7,644 nt of DNA from Aquabacter sp. (GCA_030147645.1 JASBUY010000450.1:1-7644); one strand, 5' to 3'; positions 1 to 6,458 are shown, counted from the first letter of the stretch. Notes: a model not told the origin generated them from the sequence alone. Numbers and translations are program-made.

Positions 1-280
1 GGGTGAGTGTCCCCACCATGACGATGTCGAGAACGCCGCGCGACTTGGCATGCGCGGACACCGTTCCGAGCGAGCCGACGCGGAACCACACATGGGGATA
101 ACGTTCCAGCGCGGGGTCAGCGAATCCTGTCATGAGAAACAGGACCACTTCGCGCCCCTCCGCTCGCGCCGCCTCGGCGACTGCGGCGGGAAAGGCACCG
201 CCGCCGGCGACGATTCCGAGAGGTCCGCGCGCCGACGCCATGTCACGGTCCTTGCCGGTTTCTGGACCCGGCGCACGCAT
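1..280 (-). CDS. lpxI: LpxI, UDP-2,3-diacylglucosamine pyrophosphatase (N-terminal third; 3' end outside window)
   Basis: LpxI (DUF1009 family) cleaves UDP-2,3-diacylglucosamine to lipid X and UMP in the cytoplasm. It replaces the unrelated LpxH in many alphaproteobacteria. Reading 280 downward gives 93 codons with no stop before the window edge. Seen: the N-terminal motif GIVAGGGAFP (residues 22-31), then LFLMTGFADP (47-56), RYPHVWFRVGSLG (60-72) and DIVMVGTL (85-92), all matching the N-terminal domain of the family. Catalytic residues lie in the missing C-terminal part; family members are about 280 residues. ATG 280 lies 3 nt after the lpxA stop, with GAGG 8 nt upstream. An in-frame ATG at 241 (residue 14) has a better Shine-Dalgarno (AAGGA, 7 nt) and brings the protein closer to the usual LpxI start, so the true start may be 241. 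lpxB is expected next but is not visible. Confidence 0.9.
   Translation of the reverse strand, partial: MRAPGPETGKDRDMASARGPLGIVAGGGAFPAAVAEAARAEGREVVLFLMTGFADPALERYPHVWFRVGSLGTVSAHAKSRGVLDIVMVGTLT
249..253 (-). promoter_or_regulatory. Shine-Dalgarno for the alternative lpxI start at 241
   Basis: On the minus strand AAGGA lies 7 nt upstream of an in-frame ATG at 241. It is a stronger site than the GAGG at 292-289 that serves ATG 280. This makes the shorter LpxI, 13 residues less, a real competitor. It rests on motif reading only. Confidence 0.45.
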
Positions 281-283
281 CTC

Positions 284-1090
284 TTATGCCTCGCCGACGA
301 CGCCGCGTGCGGGCTGGCAAAGCGGCCGTTTCACGCCCGCATCGATGAACGTGACCAGGATGCGCGCGAAGTCCGAGGTTTCCGCCCGTTCGCGCAGCCG
401 CGCAACCCGCTCCTCGAACACGCCTTCTCCAAAAAACAATTCGCGGTAAGCGGCACGCGCGGCATGCAGGTCGGACTTGGAATAACCACGCCGCTTCATC
501 CCGATGGTGTTCAGGCCGACCAGCCGTGCCGCCTGCCCGAGCGCATAGCCGAAGGGAATGACATCCTCGCGCACGCCCGTGATGCCGCTGATCATGGCCT
601 GCGCGCCGATGCGCGTGAATTGGTGAACCGCGCACTGGCCACCGAGGAAGACGAAATCGCCGACCTCCACATGGCCGCCGAGCACCGCATTGTTTGCGAA
701 GATGACATTGTTGCCGACCTGGCAATCATGGCCCACATGGGACCCTGTCATCATCATGCACTGATCGCCGATGCGGGTGACGCCGCCGCCGCCTGCCGTA
801 CCGATATTCGCGGTCGCATGCTCGCGGATGACGCAGTCCGTGCCGATCAGGAGCTGGGTGGGCTCACCCTTGTAGTGGACCGATTGCGGAGGCGTCCCTA
901 GCGATGCGAAGGGGTAGATTTCCGTTCGCGCGCCGACCGTCGTCGCCCCCTGGATATTGACGTGGGAATGGAGCTTGACCCCCGCCTCAAGAACCACGTC
1001 GGGTCCGACCACCGAGAACGGGCCGACGACAACGTCGTCCGCCAGGCGTGCACCGTCCGCAACGCGGGCGAGAGGATCAATCAGAGCCAC
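284..1090 (-). CDS. lpxA: LpxA, UDP-N-acetylglucosamine 3-O-acyltransferase
   Basis: LpxA carries out the first step of lipid A synthesis, moving a 3-hydroxyacyl chain from ACP to the 3-OH of UDP-GlcNAc in the cytoplasm; the enzyme is a homotrimer. The 268-residue product fits the family (E. coli 262). Seen: left-handed beta-helix hexapeptide repeats over about residues 1-185, then a helical C-terminal domain with LNTIGMKRRGYS (193-204). The histidines match E. coli by alignment: H118 (H122), H121 in GHDC (catalytic H125), H140 (H144) and H156 in VHQF (H160). The acyl-length ruler residue, G173 in E. coli, is G169 here, which favours long acyl chains. The start is GTG at 1090, 1 nt after the fabZ stop; the nearby ATG at 1093 runs into a stop after three codons. 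The Shine-Dalgarno is weak, so coupling to fabZ is likely. The stop is TAA at 286-284. Confidence 0.97.
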   Translation of the reverse strand: MALIDPLARVADGARLADDVVVGPFSVVGPDVVLEAGVKLHSHVNIQGATTVGARTEIYPFASLGTPPQSVHYKGEPTQLLIGTDCVIREHATANIGTAGGGGVTRIGDQCMMMTGSHVGHDCQVGNNVIFANNAVLGGHVEVGDFVFLGGQCAVHQFTRIGAQAMISGITGVREDVIPFGYALGQAARLVGLNTIGMKRRGYSKSDLHAARAAYRELFFGEGVFEERVARLRERAETSDFARILVTFIDAGVKRPLCQPARGVVGEA

Positions 1091-1091
1091 A

Positions 1092-1595
1092 TCAAAATCC
1101 GGAAATCATGGCGCCCACGCGCGCCTCGGCCACCAATTCGCCGGCGACCCGCGCTTCGCCGCGATACCACCACATGTTGCGGCGTTTGGCCTGCTTGAAC
1201 ATATGGTATTCCAACACGTCACCCGGAACCACCGGGCGCCGGAACTTGGCTTCGTCGATGGTCATGAAATAGACGAGCGGTGCCGGCTGGTCCTTCGGGA
1301 TTCCACCATTGGCCAGGATGCAGATCACGCCCGCCGTCTGCGCCATACCCTCGATAATGAGCACGCCCGGCATCACAGGATTTCCAGGGAAATGGCCTTG
1401 GAAATGCGGCTCGTTGACCGTGACATTCTTGACGCCGACACAGGACAGATCGCCGTCGATACGCTCGATTCGATCCACCAGCAGAAACGGATAGCGGTGG
1501 GGCAGGCAGGACAGGATGCTCTGGATGTCGGCGACGCCGAGAACCTTCTGGACTTCTGTTCCACCGTCAGCCGTCACTGTGAGATTGTCGCTCAT
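1092..1595 (-). CDS. fabZ: FabZ, 3-hydroxyacyl-ACP dehydratase
   Basis: FabZ dehydrates 3-hydroxyacyl-ACP to trans-2-enoyl-ACP in type II fatty-acid elongation. It shares the 3-hydroxyacyl-ACP pool with LpxA and LpxD, so it balances phospholipid against lipid A. The product is 167 residues, a hot-dog fold. Seen: LPHRYPFLLVDR (31-42), then the active-site segment HFPGNPVMPGVLIIEGMAQT with catalytic H68 and E82, and the FRRPVVPGD strand (118-126). I chose ATG 1595 because it overlaps the lpxD stop as ATGA and is preceded by a GGAGG-type site. The reading frame stays open to an ATG at 1670, but that would add 25 arginine-rich, non-homologous residues read from inside lpxD. The stop is TGA at 1094-1092. 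An alphaproteobacterial FabZ is usual at this position. Confidence 0.97.
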   Translation of the reverse strand: MSDNLTVTADGGTEVQKVLGVADIQSILSCLPHRYPFLLVDRIERIDGDLSCVGVKNVTVNEPHFQGHFPGNPVMPGVLIIEGMAQTAGVICILANGGIPKDQPAPLVYFMTIDEAKFRRPVVPGDVLEYHMFKQAKRRNMWWYRGEARVAGELVAEARVGAMISGF

Positions 1596-2656
1596 AGATT
1601 CCCGCCCTCCCCCGAGCGATGGGCGCCTGCCTCGGCGAGGCGCTTCAGCGTATTGATTTCGCGGAACCACTCCCGCACGGGCTTAGCCGGCGATCCACCC
1701 CACCGCACGCCCGGTGGCACGTCATCTTTCACATTGCTGGAGGCGGCGATCTGAGCGGCATCCCCAATGGTGACGTGGCCGATGACCCCCACTTGGCCGC
1801 CGAGCATGACAAAGTCGCCCAGCGTTGTGCTGCCGGAAATTCCAGTTTGCGAGACGATGATGCAGTGGCGGCCGATCACGACATTATGGGCAATCTGCAC
1901 CAGATTATCGATCTTCGTGCCCTCTCCGATCACCGTGTCGCGCAGGGCACCGCGGTCGATGGTGCTGTTGGCGCCGATCTCCACCTCGTCCTGCAGAACC
2001 ACACGGCCGATCTGCGGCACCTTGAGGTGGCCGCGCGGGCTCGGCTGATACCCGAACCCATCCTGCCCCAGGCGAGCGCCGGGATGGACGATGACGCGAT
2101 TGCCCACCAGCGTATGGATGAGGCTTGCGCCGGGGCCGATGGCGCAGTCGCGCCCGATCCGGACATGGGGGCCGATGACCGCACCGGCGCAGACCACCGT
2201 GCCTGAACCAATCTCAACGTGTGGGCCGATGACGGCACCGGGATCAATGGTGACGCCATCCTCCAGACGCGCGCTTGGATGGATGATGGCACCGGGCGCG
2301 ATTCCGTCCTGGTCGAAAATCGGCTGGGGTCGCAAGGCGGTCGGGAAGAGCGTCCGCGAAACCGCAACGAAGGCGTTTCCGGGACGTGGGGAGACCAGCG
2401 CGACAACCCCTTCGGGCACGGCGCCGGCAAACTTCTCCGTGGTGATGCACACTCCCGCCCGGGTCGCCTTCAGGTCGCCCAGATAGCGGGCCGAGTCGAA
2501 AAAGGCGAGGTCGTCCGCCCCCGCATCCGCGAGCGTAGAGACGCCACGGATCTCGCGCGAAACCGCCTCCTCCGTGGCGCGGCGCGCGCCGCTCAGGGAG
2601 ATGACCTCTTCCAGCGCGAGCGGCCGAGGAAGCGGAAAGAAACGTGGATCGCTCAT
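1592..2656 (-). CDS. lpxD: LpxD, UDP-3-O-acylglucosamine N-acyltransferase
   Basis: LpxD adds the second 3-hydroxyacyl chain, to the 2-amino group of UDP-3-O-acyl-GlcN, in the third step of lipid A synthesis. It is a cytoplasmic homotrimer. The product is 354 residues (E. coli 341). Seen: an N-terminal uridine-binding domain (about 10-115), a left-handed beta-helix of hexapeptide repeats (about 118-318) that includes VIGPHV twice (142-147, 160-165), and a C-terminal helix (about 325-345) with GSPAKPVREW. Catalytic H257 sits in QIAHNVVIG (E. coli H239); H294 in GHVTIGD matches E. coli H276, at the same offset. ATG 2656 is the only usual start codon between the in-frame upstream TGA (the bamA stop) and the conserved domain. 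The Shine-Dalgarno is poor (GGG 3 nt away), and a hairpin ends 15 nt upstream. The gene ends in TGA 1594-1592, overlapping fabZ. Confidence 0.97.
   Translation of the reverse strand: MSDPRFFPLPRPLALEEVISLSGARRATEEAVSREIRGVSTLADAGADDLAFFDSARYLGDLKATRAGVCITTEKFAGAVPEGVVALVSPRPGNAFVAVSRTLFPTALRPQPIFDQDGIAPGAIIHPSARLEDGVTIDPGAVIGPHVEIGSGTVVCAGAVIGPHVRIGRDCAIGPGASLIHTLVGNRVIVHPGARLGQDGFGYQPSPRGHLKVPQIGRVVLQDEVEIGANSTIDRGALRDTVIGEGTKIDNLVQIAHNVVIGRHCIIVSQTGISGSTTLGDFVMLGGQVGVIGHVTIGDAAQIAASSNVKDDVPPGVRWGGSPAKPVREWFREINTLKRLAEAGAHRSGEGGNL
1605..1613 (-). promoter_or_regulatory. Ribosome binding site of fabZ, inside the end of lpxD
   Basis: On the minus strand a GGGGGAGGG tract lies about 10 nt upstream of ATG 1595, with a further GGG 5 nt upstream. 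It falls in the last codons of lpxD and decides the fabZ start over the ATG at 1670. With the ATGA overlap it suggests both independent initiation and reinitiation by ribosomes ending on lpxD. Confidence 0.6.
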
Positions 2657-2671
2657 GAGCCCAAACGCAAA

Positions 2672-2703
2672 GCGGGCGCCGCGCGCAGAACGCCGGCGCC
2701 CGC
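2672..2703 (-). repeat. 10-bp perfect GC hairpin between bamA and lpxD
   Basis: 2672-2681 (GCGGGCGCCG) is the exact reverse complement of 2694-2703 (CGGCGCCCGC), with a 12-nt loop that can form three more base pairs around a bulge. In the transcript it follows the bamA stop by about 16 nt and is followed by TTTGCGTTTGGG and then the lpxD ATG. The U-tract is broken, so it is not a classic intrinsic terminator. It could be a partial terminator, a 3'-end stabiliser for bamA mRNA, or a structure limiting lpxD initiation. The stem is certain; the role is inferred. Confidence 0.65.
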
Positions 2704-2719
2704 GTGAGAGGAATTCAGA

Positions 2720-5131
2720 TCAGAACCGGGTTCCGCCGGAGAAGCGGAAAGCCTGGGTCTGGTCGTACTGAGCCTGGGACAGGACCCATGCATAGTCGAA
2801 TCGCAGGGGACCGAAGGGCGACTGCCAGATCAAGCTCGCGCCGACCGAGGAGCGGACCCCGTTGTCGTCGGCCACGCAGACCGCACCGGTGGCATTGGTG
2901 GAACCGGCCGGGCAGATCGTGTTGTTCGGCGCGTTGATGAAGGTCGTCGGACCCGTGTAATCCCAAAGCGAACCTGCGTCGAAGAAGATCGCGCCCTTCA
3001 GGCCGATATCCTTCGGCAGGAAGCTGATGGGGAACTGCACTTCAGCCGAGGTGCCCCAATAGGCGGTGCCGCCCAGCGAATCCAGTTCTGCAGAGGCAAT
3101 ATCGCGCGGACCGATACCGGAGGGCGCAAAGCCACGCACCAGGTTCGGACCCATGAAGAAGTTGTCCATGATCCGGAGGTCCTGGTCGCCCCAGGCCGTC
3201 ACATAACCCGCCTGGCCGCGCAGCATGAGCACCCAGTCGTTGAAGAGCGGGTAGTAGTAGCGCAGGTCGCCGGTGGTGCGGACGAAGTTCACATCGCCGC
3301 CGAGACCCGCGAAATCCTGCTTCAGTTCGGCATAGAGGCCCGACGTCGGATTGAGGTTGCTGTCCAAGCCATTGAACGAGAGCGTGTAGCCGGCAACCGA
3401 GGTGATGGTCGCACCCTGAGCCACGGCTTCAATCACCGCCCAGGACGCATAACCGGCCGGGCAGGTGTAATAGACGTACCAGTCGTCGCCGCAGTCGAGG
3501 CTCAGATCGCGCTGATAGAGATTGTAGCGCAGCGCAAGGGTGACTTCGTCCGTAATGGGCAGGCCGAAGCGGATGCCGCCAACAACCGTCTGGCTGTCAT
3601 ACGAGGTGTAGTTGGTCGCACTGGTTTCCTTCCAATAGAAGTCGAAACCAGCGGCCAGACGGTAGCCGAGGAAGTAAGGCTCGGTGAAGGAGAACTCCGC
3701 GCCCTGCGCATTCTCGCCGAACGAGCCGGATACGCGGACATACTGGCCACGGCCAAGGAAGTTCTTCTCACCGAGCGAGACTTCGCCGATGAAGCCGTCG
3801 GACGTCGAGTAACCGCCGGACACTGCGAACTCACCCGTGGGCTGATCTTCCACATCCACCACCAGGATAATGCGGTCGGGCGCGGAGCCGGGCTCGTTGG
3901 TGATCTTGACGGTCTTGAAGTAGCCAAGATTGCGCAGACGACGCTCGGCGCGGTCCACCATCACGCGGTTATAGGCATCGCCTTCGCCGAGATCGAACTC
4001 GCGGCGGATAACCCAATCGCGGGTGCGGGTGTTGCCGCGGATTTCGATGCGCTCGATGTAAACGCGCGGTCCTTCTTCCACCACGAAGACCACGTTGATC
4101 TTGCGGGTCTCGAAGTCGCGATCGCCGCGCGGACGCACCTGAGCGAAGGCGTAACCCCGCTTGGAGACTTCGATGGTGATATTCTCCACCGACTTCTCGA
4201 CCAATTCGGCATTGTAGACCTGACCCGAGCTCATGCGCAGCGCGTTGCGCAGGGTCGCGGCCGGAACGTCGCGGATGTTGGACACGACATCGACGGTGCC
4301 GAACGTGTACTGCGGACCCTCATCGAGGGTGAAGGTGATGACATAATTCTTGCCATCCGGCTCCAGCTCGGCGGTCGCCGCGAGGATGCGGAAGTCCGCA
4401 TAGCCATTCTTCAAATAGAAGCGGCGCAGGAGCTCCTGGTCGGCATTGACGCGGTCGGCGTCATACACGTCGGTCGACTTCAGGAAAGACAGCCAGTTCG
4501 TCGTCGTGGTGGTGATCACGTCCTTCAGCTTGAAGTCCGAGAACGCCTTGTTGCCGATGAACTTGATGTCCTTGATGCCAATCTTCTCGCCTTCGTTGAT
4601 CTCAAAGACGAGATCGACGCGGCCATTGCCACGGTCGATGGTGACCGGATTGACCTTCACGTCATTGCGGCCGGAGCGGCGGTAGACTTCCAGGATGCGC
4701 TGGGTGTCGGCCTGAACCGTCGCCTTAGACAAGGTGCCGCGCGGCTTGGACTGAACCTCACCCGCCAGCACGTCGTCCTTAATCTTCTTGTTGCCCTCAA
4801 AGGCCACCTTATTGATGACCTCATTCTCCGACACGCGAACGACGATGCGCCCGCCCTGCTGGGAAATGTTCACGTCGGAGAACAGGCCCGTCGCGTAGAG
4901 CGCGGCCAGGGCCTCGTTGATTTTGGCCGGCGTGACCGGACCAGTGCCGAAATAAGAGCGGATGGTCTGGGCGTCGACGCGCCGATTCCCCTCAACGACG
5001 ATGTTGCTTGCGGACTGCGCCGCCGCTGGGGTCGCCACAAGGACGGTGCCGACGCTCGCCGTCATCGCAACCGTGGTCGCGATACCTAGGACGGCGGCCA
5101 GCTTCACCAATACCCGGAGCGGAGCAGTCAT
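2720..5131 (-). CDS. bamA: BamA, outer-membrane protein assembly factor
   Basis: BamA is the central subunit of the BAM complex, which folds and inserts beta-barrel proteins, including LptD, into the outer membrane. The product is 803 residues, normal for the family. Seen: a long Sec signal peptide (1-38) ending in a TPAAAQ-type cleavage site; five POTRA domains at about 43-106, 107-185, 186-275, 276-356 and 358-430; then an Omp85 barrel (about 435-803). The barrel has the L6 lock motif VRGF (665-668) and the barrel-end segment FGPLRFDYAW (773-782), and ends in an aromatic Phe as insertion signals do. The only four cysteines are in two surface loops (C547/C557 and C740/C752). ATG 5131 is followed directly by the signal peptide; the Shine-Dalgarno is weak (AGGG 12 nt upstream). 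The stop is TGA 2722-2720. It follows rseP as in most proteobacteria, but no skp gene follows. Confidence 0.98.
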   Translation of the reverse strand: MTAPLRVLVKLAAVLGIATTVAMTASVGTVLVATPAAAQSASNIVVEGNRRVDAQTIRSYFGTGPVTPAKINEALAALYATGLFSDVNISQQGGRIVVRVSENEVINKVAFEGNKKIKDDVLAGEVQSKPRGTLSKATVQADTQRILEVYRRSGRNDVKVNPVTIDRGNGRVDLVFEINEGEKIGIKDIKFIGNKAFSDFKLKDVITTTTTNWLSFLKSTDVYDADRVNADQELLRRFYLKNGYADFRILAATAELEPDGKNYVITFTLDEGPQYTFGTVDVVSNIRDVPAATLRNALRMSSGQVYNAELVEKSVENITIEVSKRGYAFAQVRPRGDRDFETRKINVVFVVEEGPRVYIERIEIRGNTRTRDWVIRREFDLGEGDAYNRVMVDRAERRLRNLGYFKTVKITNEPGSAPDRIILVVDVEDQPTGEFAVSGGYSTSDGFIGEVSLGEKNFLGRGQYVRVSGSFGENAQGAEFSFTEPYFLGYRLAAGFDFYWKETSATNYTSYDSQTVVGGIRFGLPITDEVTLALRYNLYQRDLSLDCGDDWYVYYTCPAGYASWAVIEAVAQGATITSVAGYTLSFNGLDSNLNPTSGLYAELKQDFAGLGGDVNFVRTTGDLRYYYPLFNDWVLMLRGQAGYVTAWGDQDLRIMDNFFMGPNLVRGFAPSGIGPRDIASAELDSLGGTAYWGTSAEVQFPISFLPKDIGLKGAIFFDAGSLWDYTGPTTFINAPNNTICPAGSTNATGAVCVADDNGVRSSVGASLIWQSPFGPLRFDYAWVLSQAQYDQTQAFRFSGGTRF

Positions 5132-5161
5132 ATGGCACGCAACCCTATTTCGTTGTTCTCA

Positions 5162-5189
5162 AATCCGCACCCACGGAGGGCGGCGGATT
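5162..5189 (-). repeat. Second bamA leader hairpin, competing with 5170-5203
   Basis: AATCCGC (5162-5168) pairs perfectly with GCGGATT (5183-5189), and inside it CCC (5170-5172) can pair with GGG (5178-5180) around a 5-nt loop. In the transcript it ends 30 nt before the bamA start. It shares bases with the larger inverted repeat at 5170-5203, so both cannot form in one molecule. No U-tract follows. A regulatory role is inferred only. Confidence 0.45.
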
Positions 5190-5203
5190 CCGACCTTCGT
5201 GGG
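5170..5203 (-). repeat. 34-nt imperfect inverted repeat in the bamA leader
   Basis: The arms pair as CCCACG/CGTGGG, AGG/CCT and CGG/CCG, separated by two single-base mismatches, with a 6-nt loop at 5184-5189. That is 12 base pairs in all. It lies 38 nt upstream of the bamA ATG. As RNA it would be a stable leader hairpin; as DNA it could be a binding palindrome. There is no U-tract after it in the direction of transcription, which argues against a terminator for rseP. Confidence 0.55.
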
Positions 5204-5204
5204 C

Positions 5205-5232
5205 TTGATACCTGCTTTTGCTTCCACTGCAA
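5205..5232 (-). promoter_or_regulatory. Weak sigma-70-like promoter candidate for bamA
   Basis: On the minus strand TTGCAG (5232-5227) and TATCAA (5210-5205) are 16 nt apart. They match the -35 and -10 consensus at 3 of 6 and 4 of 6 positions. A start here would give a leader of about 70 nt carrying the hairpins at 5162-5203. The matches are poor and could be chance; the 181-nt length of the spacer is the main reason to suspect a promoter. I saw no GGAAC-N16/17-CGTT motif (the EcfG type). Confidence 0.25.
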
Positions 5233-5251
5233 ACGCCTGAGATGGCAGTGG
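5224..5251. repeat. 7-bp inverted repeat with 14-nt loop between rseP and bamA
   Basis: CCACTGC (5224-5230) and GCAGTGG (5245-5251) are exact reverse complements. The arm at 5224-5230 overlaps the -35 of the promoter candidate. In the transcript AAGCAAAAGC follows, not a U-tract, so it is unlikely to be an rseP terminator. It could be an operator or a chance repeat. Confidence 0.4.
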
Positions 5252-5312
5252 CTTCCGCTTTTCGCCCCACCGTGGCCATGCGGACACGCACGAAGCAAAT
5301 CCCTTTAAACAC

Positions 5313-6458
5313 TCACATGGTGGCCAGATGGAACACGTCGTTCCATGTGGCGAAAACCATCAGCATCAAGACAATGGCCAGCCCAATGCGGAAGCCGATA
5401 TCCTGTGTCCGCGCGCTGAGAGGGCGACCCCTCACCGCCTCCACAGCGTAAAACAGGAGGTGTCCTCCGTCCAAGAGCGGGATCGGAAAGAGGTTAAGCA
5501 ATCCGATAGACACGGACAGGACCGCCGCCAAAGAGAGCAGCGCACCGATTCCATGAGTCGCCACCTGGCCCGAAACCTGGGCGATACGGATCGGGCCGCC
5601 CAGCTGGTCCGGCGATTCCCGACCGGCGATCAGGCCGCCGAGATAGTCGAAGGTGCGGGTCACCACGAACCAGGTTTCCTGCGCCCCCATCTGCACCGCC
5701 TCGACGGGACCATAGCGGCGCGTCGAAACGTCCGAAGGCGCCAGCGAGCGGGAGATACCGAGCAGCCCAAGGCGATGCACATTGCCGAACGCGTCCTTCA
5801 TCTCCCGCATTTCCGGCGTGGCGGTCAGCGTGGTCTCCACCCCGCCCCGGTCCACGCGGAACGTGAGAGCGGTTCCGGCATTGGCGCCGACGATGCGCTG
5901 CATGTCGGAAAAGCTCTCCACCGGAGCACCGTCAATGCTGAGCACGAGGTCGCCCGGCTTGAACCCGGCGCGCTCGGCGGCGCTCGCAGGGTTGATCTGA
6001 TCCACCCGGGGGGCGCTCACCTGGCGGCCGAACACCATGAAGACCATGGAGAAAATAACGATCGCGAGGATGAAATTGGCGATCGGACCCGCCGCGACGA
6101 TGGCGGCGCGCCACGCCAGAGGCTGGAAGAAGAAGCTTTCGCGCCGCTCCTGCGGCGACATTTGCGCCAGGCGCTCCTTGTCGGGCGTGCTGGCCGCATC
6201 CTCGTCGCCGTAAAAGCGCACATAGCCCCCGAGGGGCACGGCCGACAGACGCCAGCGCGTACCGTGGCGATCATTGAAGCCGGCAATCTCAGGCCCAAAG
6301 CCGAGAGAAAAGGTCAGCACGCGCACGCCGGCGCGGCGCGCCACCCAGAAATGCCCCAATTCGTGAAAGAACACGACGAGCGTCAGGACGAACAGGAACG
6401 GGATGATATAGCCCAACAGAGACGATCCCCACGCCCCAAGACCCGACAAGACTTCCAT
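5313..6458 (-). CDS. rseP: RseP/MmpA-type site-2 zinc metalloprotease
   Basis: This is an inner-membrane protease that cuts within membrane segments. E. coli RseP releases sigma-E by cutting RseA; the Caulobacter relative MmpA degrades PodJ. The substrate here is unknown. The product is 381 residues. Seen: a first membrane segment (about 17-37) with the zinc motif HELGH (32-36), then GFGP (53-56) and PLGGYVRFYG (75-84); a second segment (about 118-142); one PDZ domain (about 148-215) with the GFKPGDLVLSIDG stretch (165-177); a third segment (about 305-325) running into NLFPIPLLDGGH (322-333), where D330 is the third zinc ligand; and a last segment (about 355-372). E. coli RseP has about 450 residues and two PDZ domains; a single PDZ is common in alphaproteobacteria. 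ATG 6458 has GAGGA at 6470-6466, 7 nt upstream. The stop is TGA 5315-5313. Confidence 0.96.
   Translation of the reverse strand: MEVLSGLGAWGSSLLGYIIPFLFVLTLVVFFHELGHFWVARRAGVRVLTFSLGFGPEIAGFNDRHGTRWRLSAVPLGGYVRFYGDEDAASTPDKERLAQMSPQERRESFFFQPLAWRAAIVAAGPIANFILAIVIFSMVFMVFGRQVSAPRVDQINPASAAERAGFKPGDLVLSIDGAPVESFSDMQRIVGANAGTALTFRVDRGGVETTLTATPEMREMKDAFGNVHRLGLLGISRSLAPSDVSTRRYGPVEAVQMGAQETWFVVTRTFDYLGGLIAGRESPDQLGGPIRIAQVSGQVATHGIGALLSLAAVLSVSIGLLNLFPIPLLDGGHLLFYAVEAVRGRPLSARTQDIGFRIGLAIVLMLMVFATWNDVFHLATM

Noticed and set aside
50..901. A 283-codon open frame on the plus strand, opposite lpxI and lpxA.
   Set aside because: It lies antisense to two clearly recognised genes, has no family motif, and crosses their junction. 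It is a GC-bias shadow.
1596..1670. A longer FabZ starting at ATG 1670.
   Set aside because: The extra 25 residues are read from inside lpxD and are not FabZ-like; ATG 1595 has the ATGA overlap and a purine-rich ribosome binding site.
957..1754. A 265-codon open frame on the plus strand, opposite fabZ.
   Set aside because: It is low-complexity Arg/His/Ala-rich sequence without motifs and fully antisense to fabZ and parts of lpxA and lpxD.
2672..2703. A classic intrinsic terminator after bamA.
   Set aside because: The stem is strong but the following tract is TTTGCGTTT, not a run of U, and essential genes of the same pathway follow on the same strand. I kept it as a hairpin of unknown role.
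2657..2722. BamA-LpxD fusion by stop-codon readthrough, since the two genes are in the same frame with 21 sense codons between.
   Set aside because: BamA must end in its aromatic C-terminal signal in the outer membrane and LpxD is cytoplasmic, so a fusion makes no biological sense; the shared frame is a one-in-three chance.
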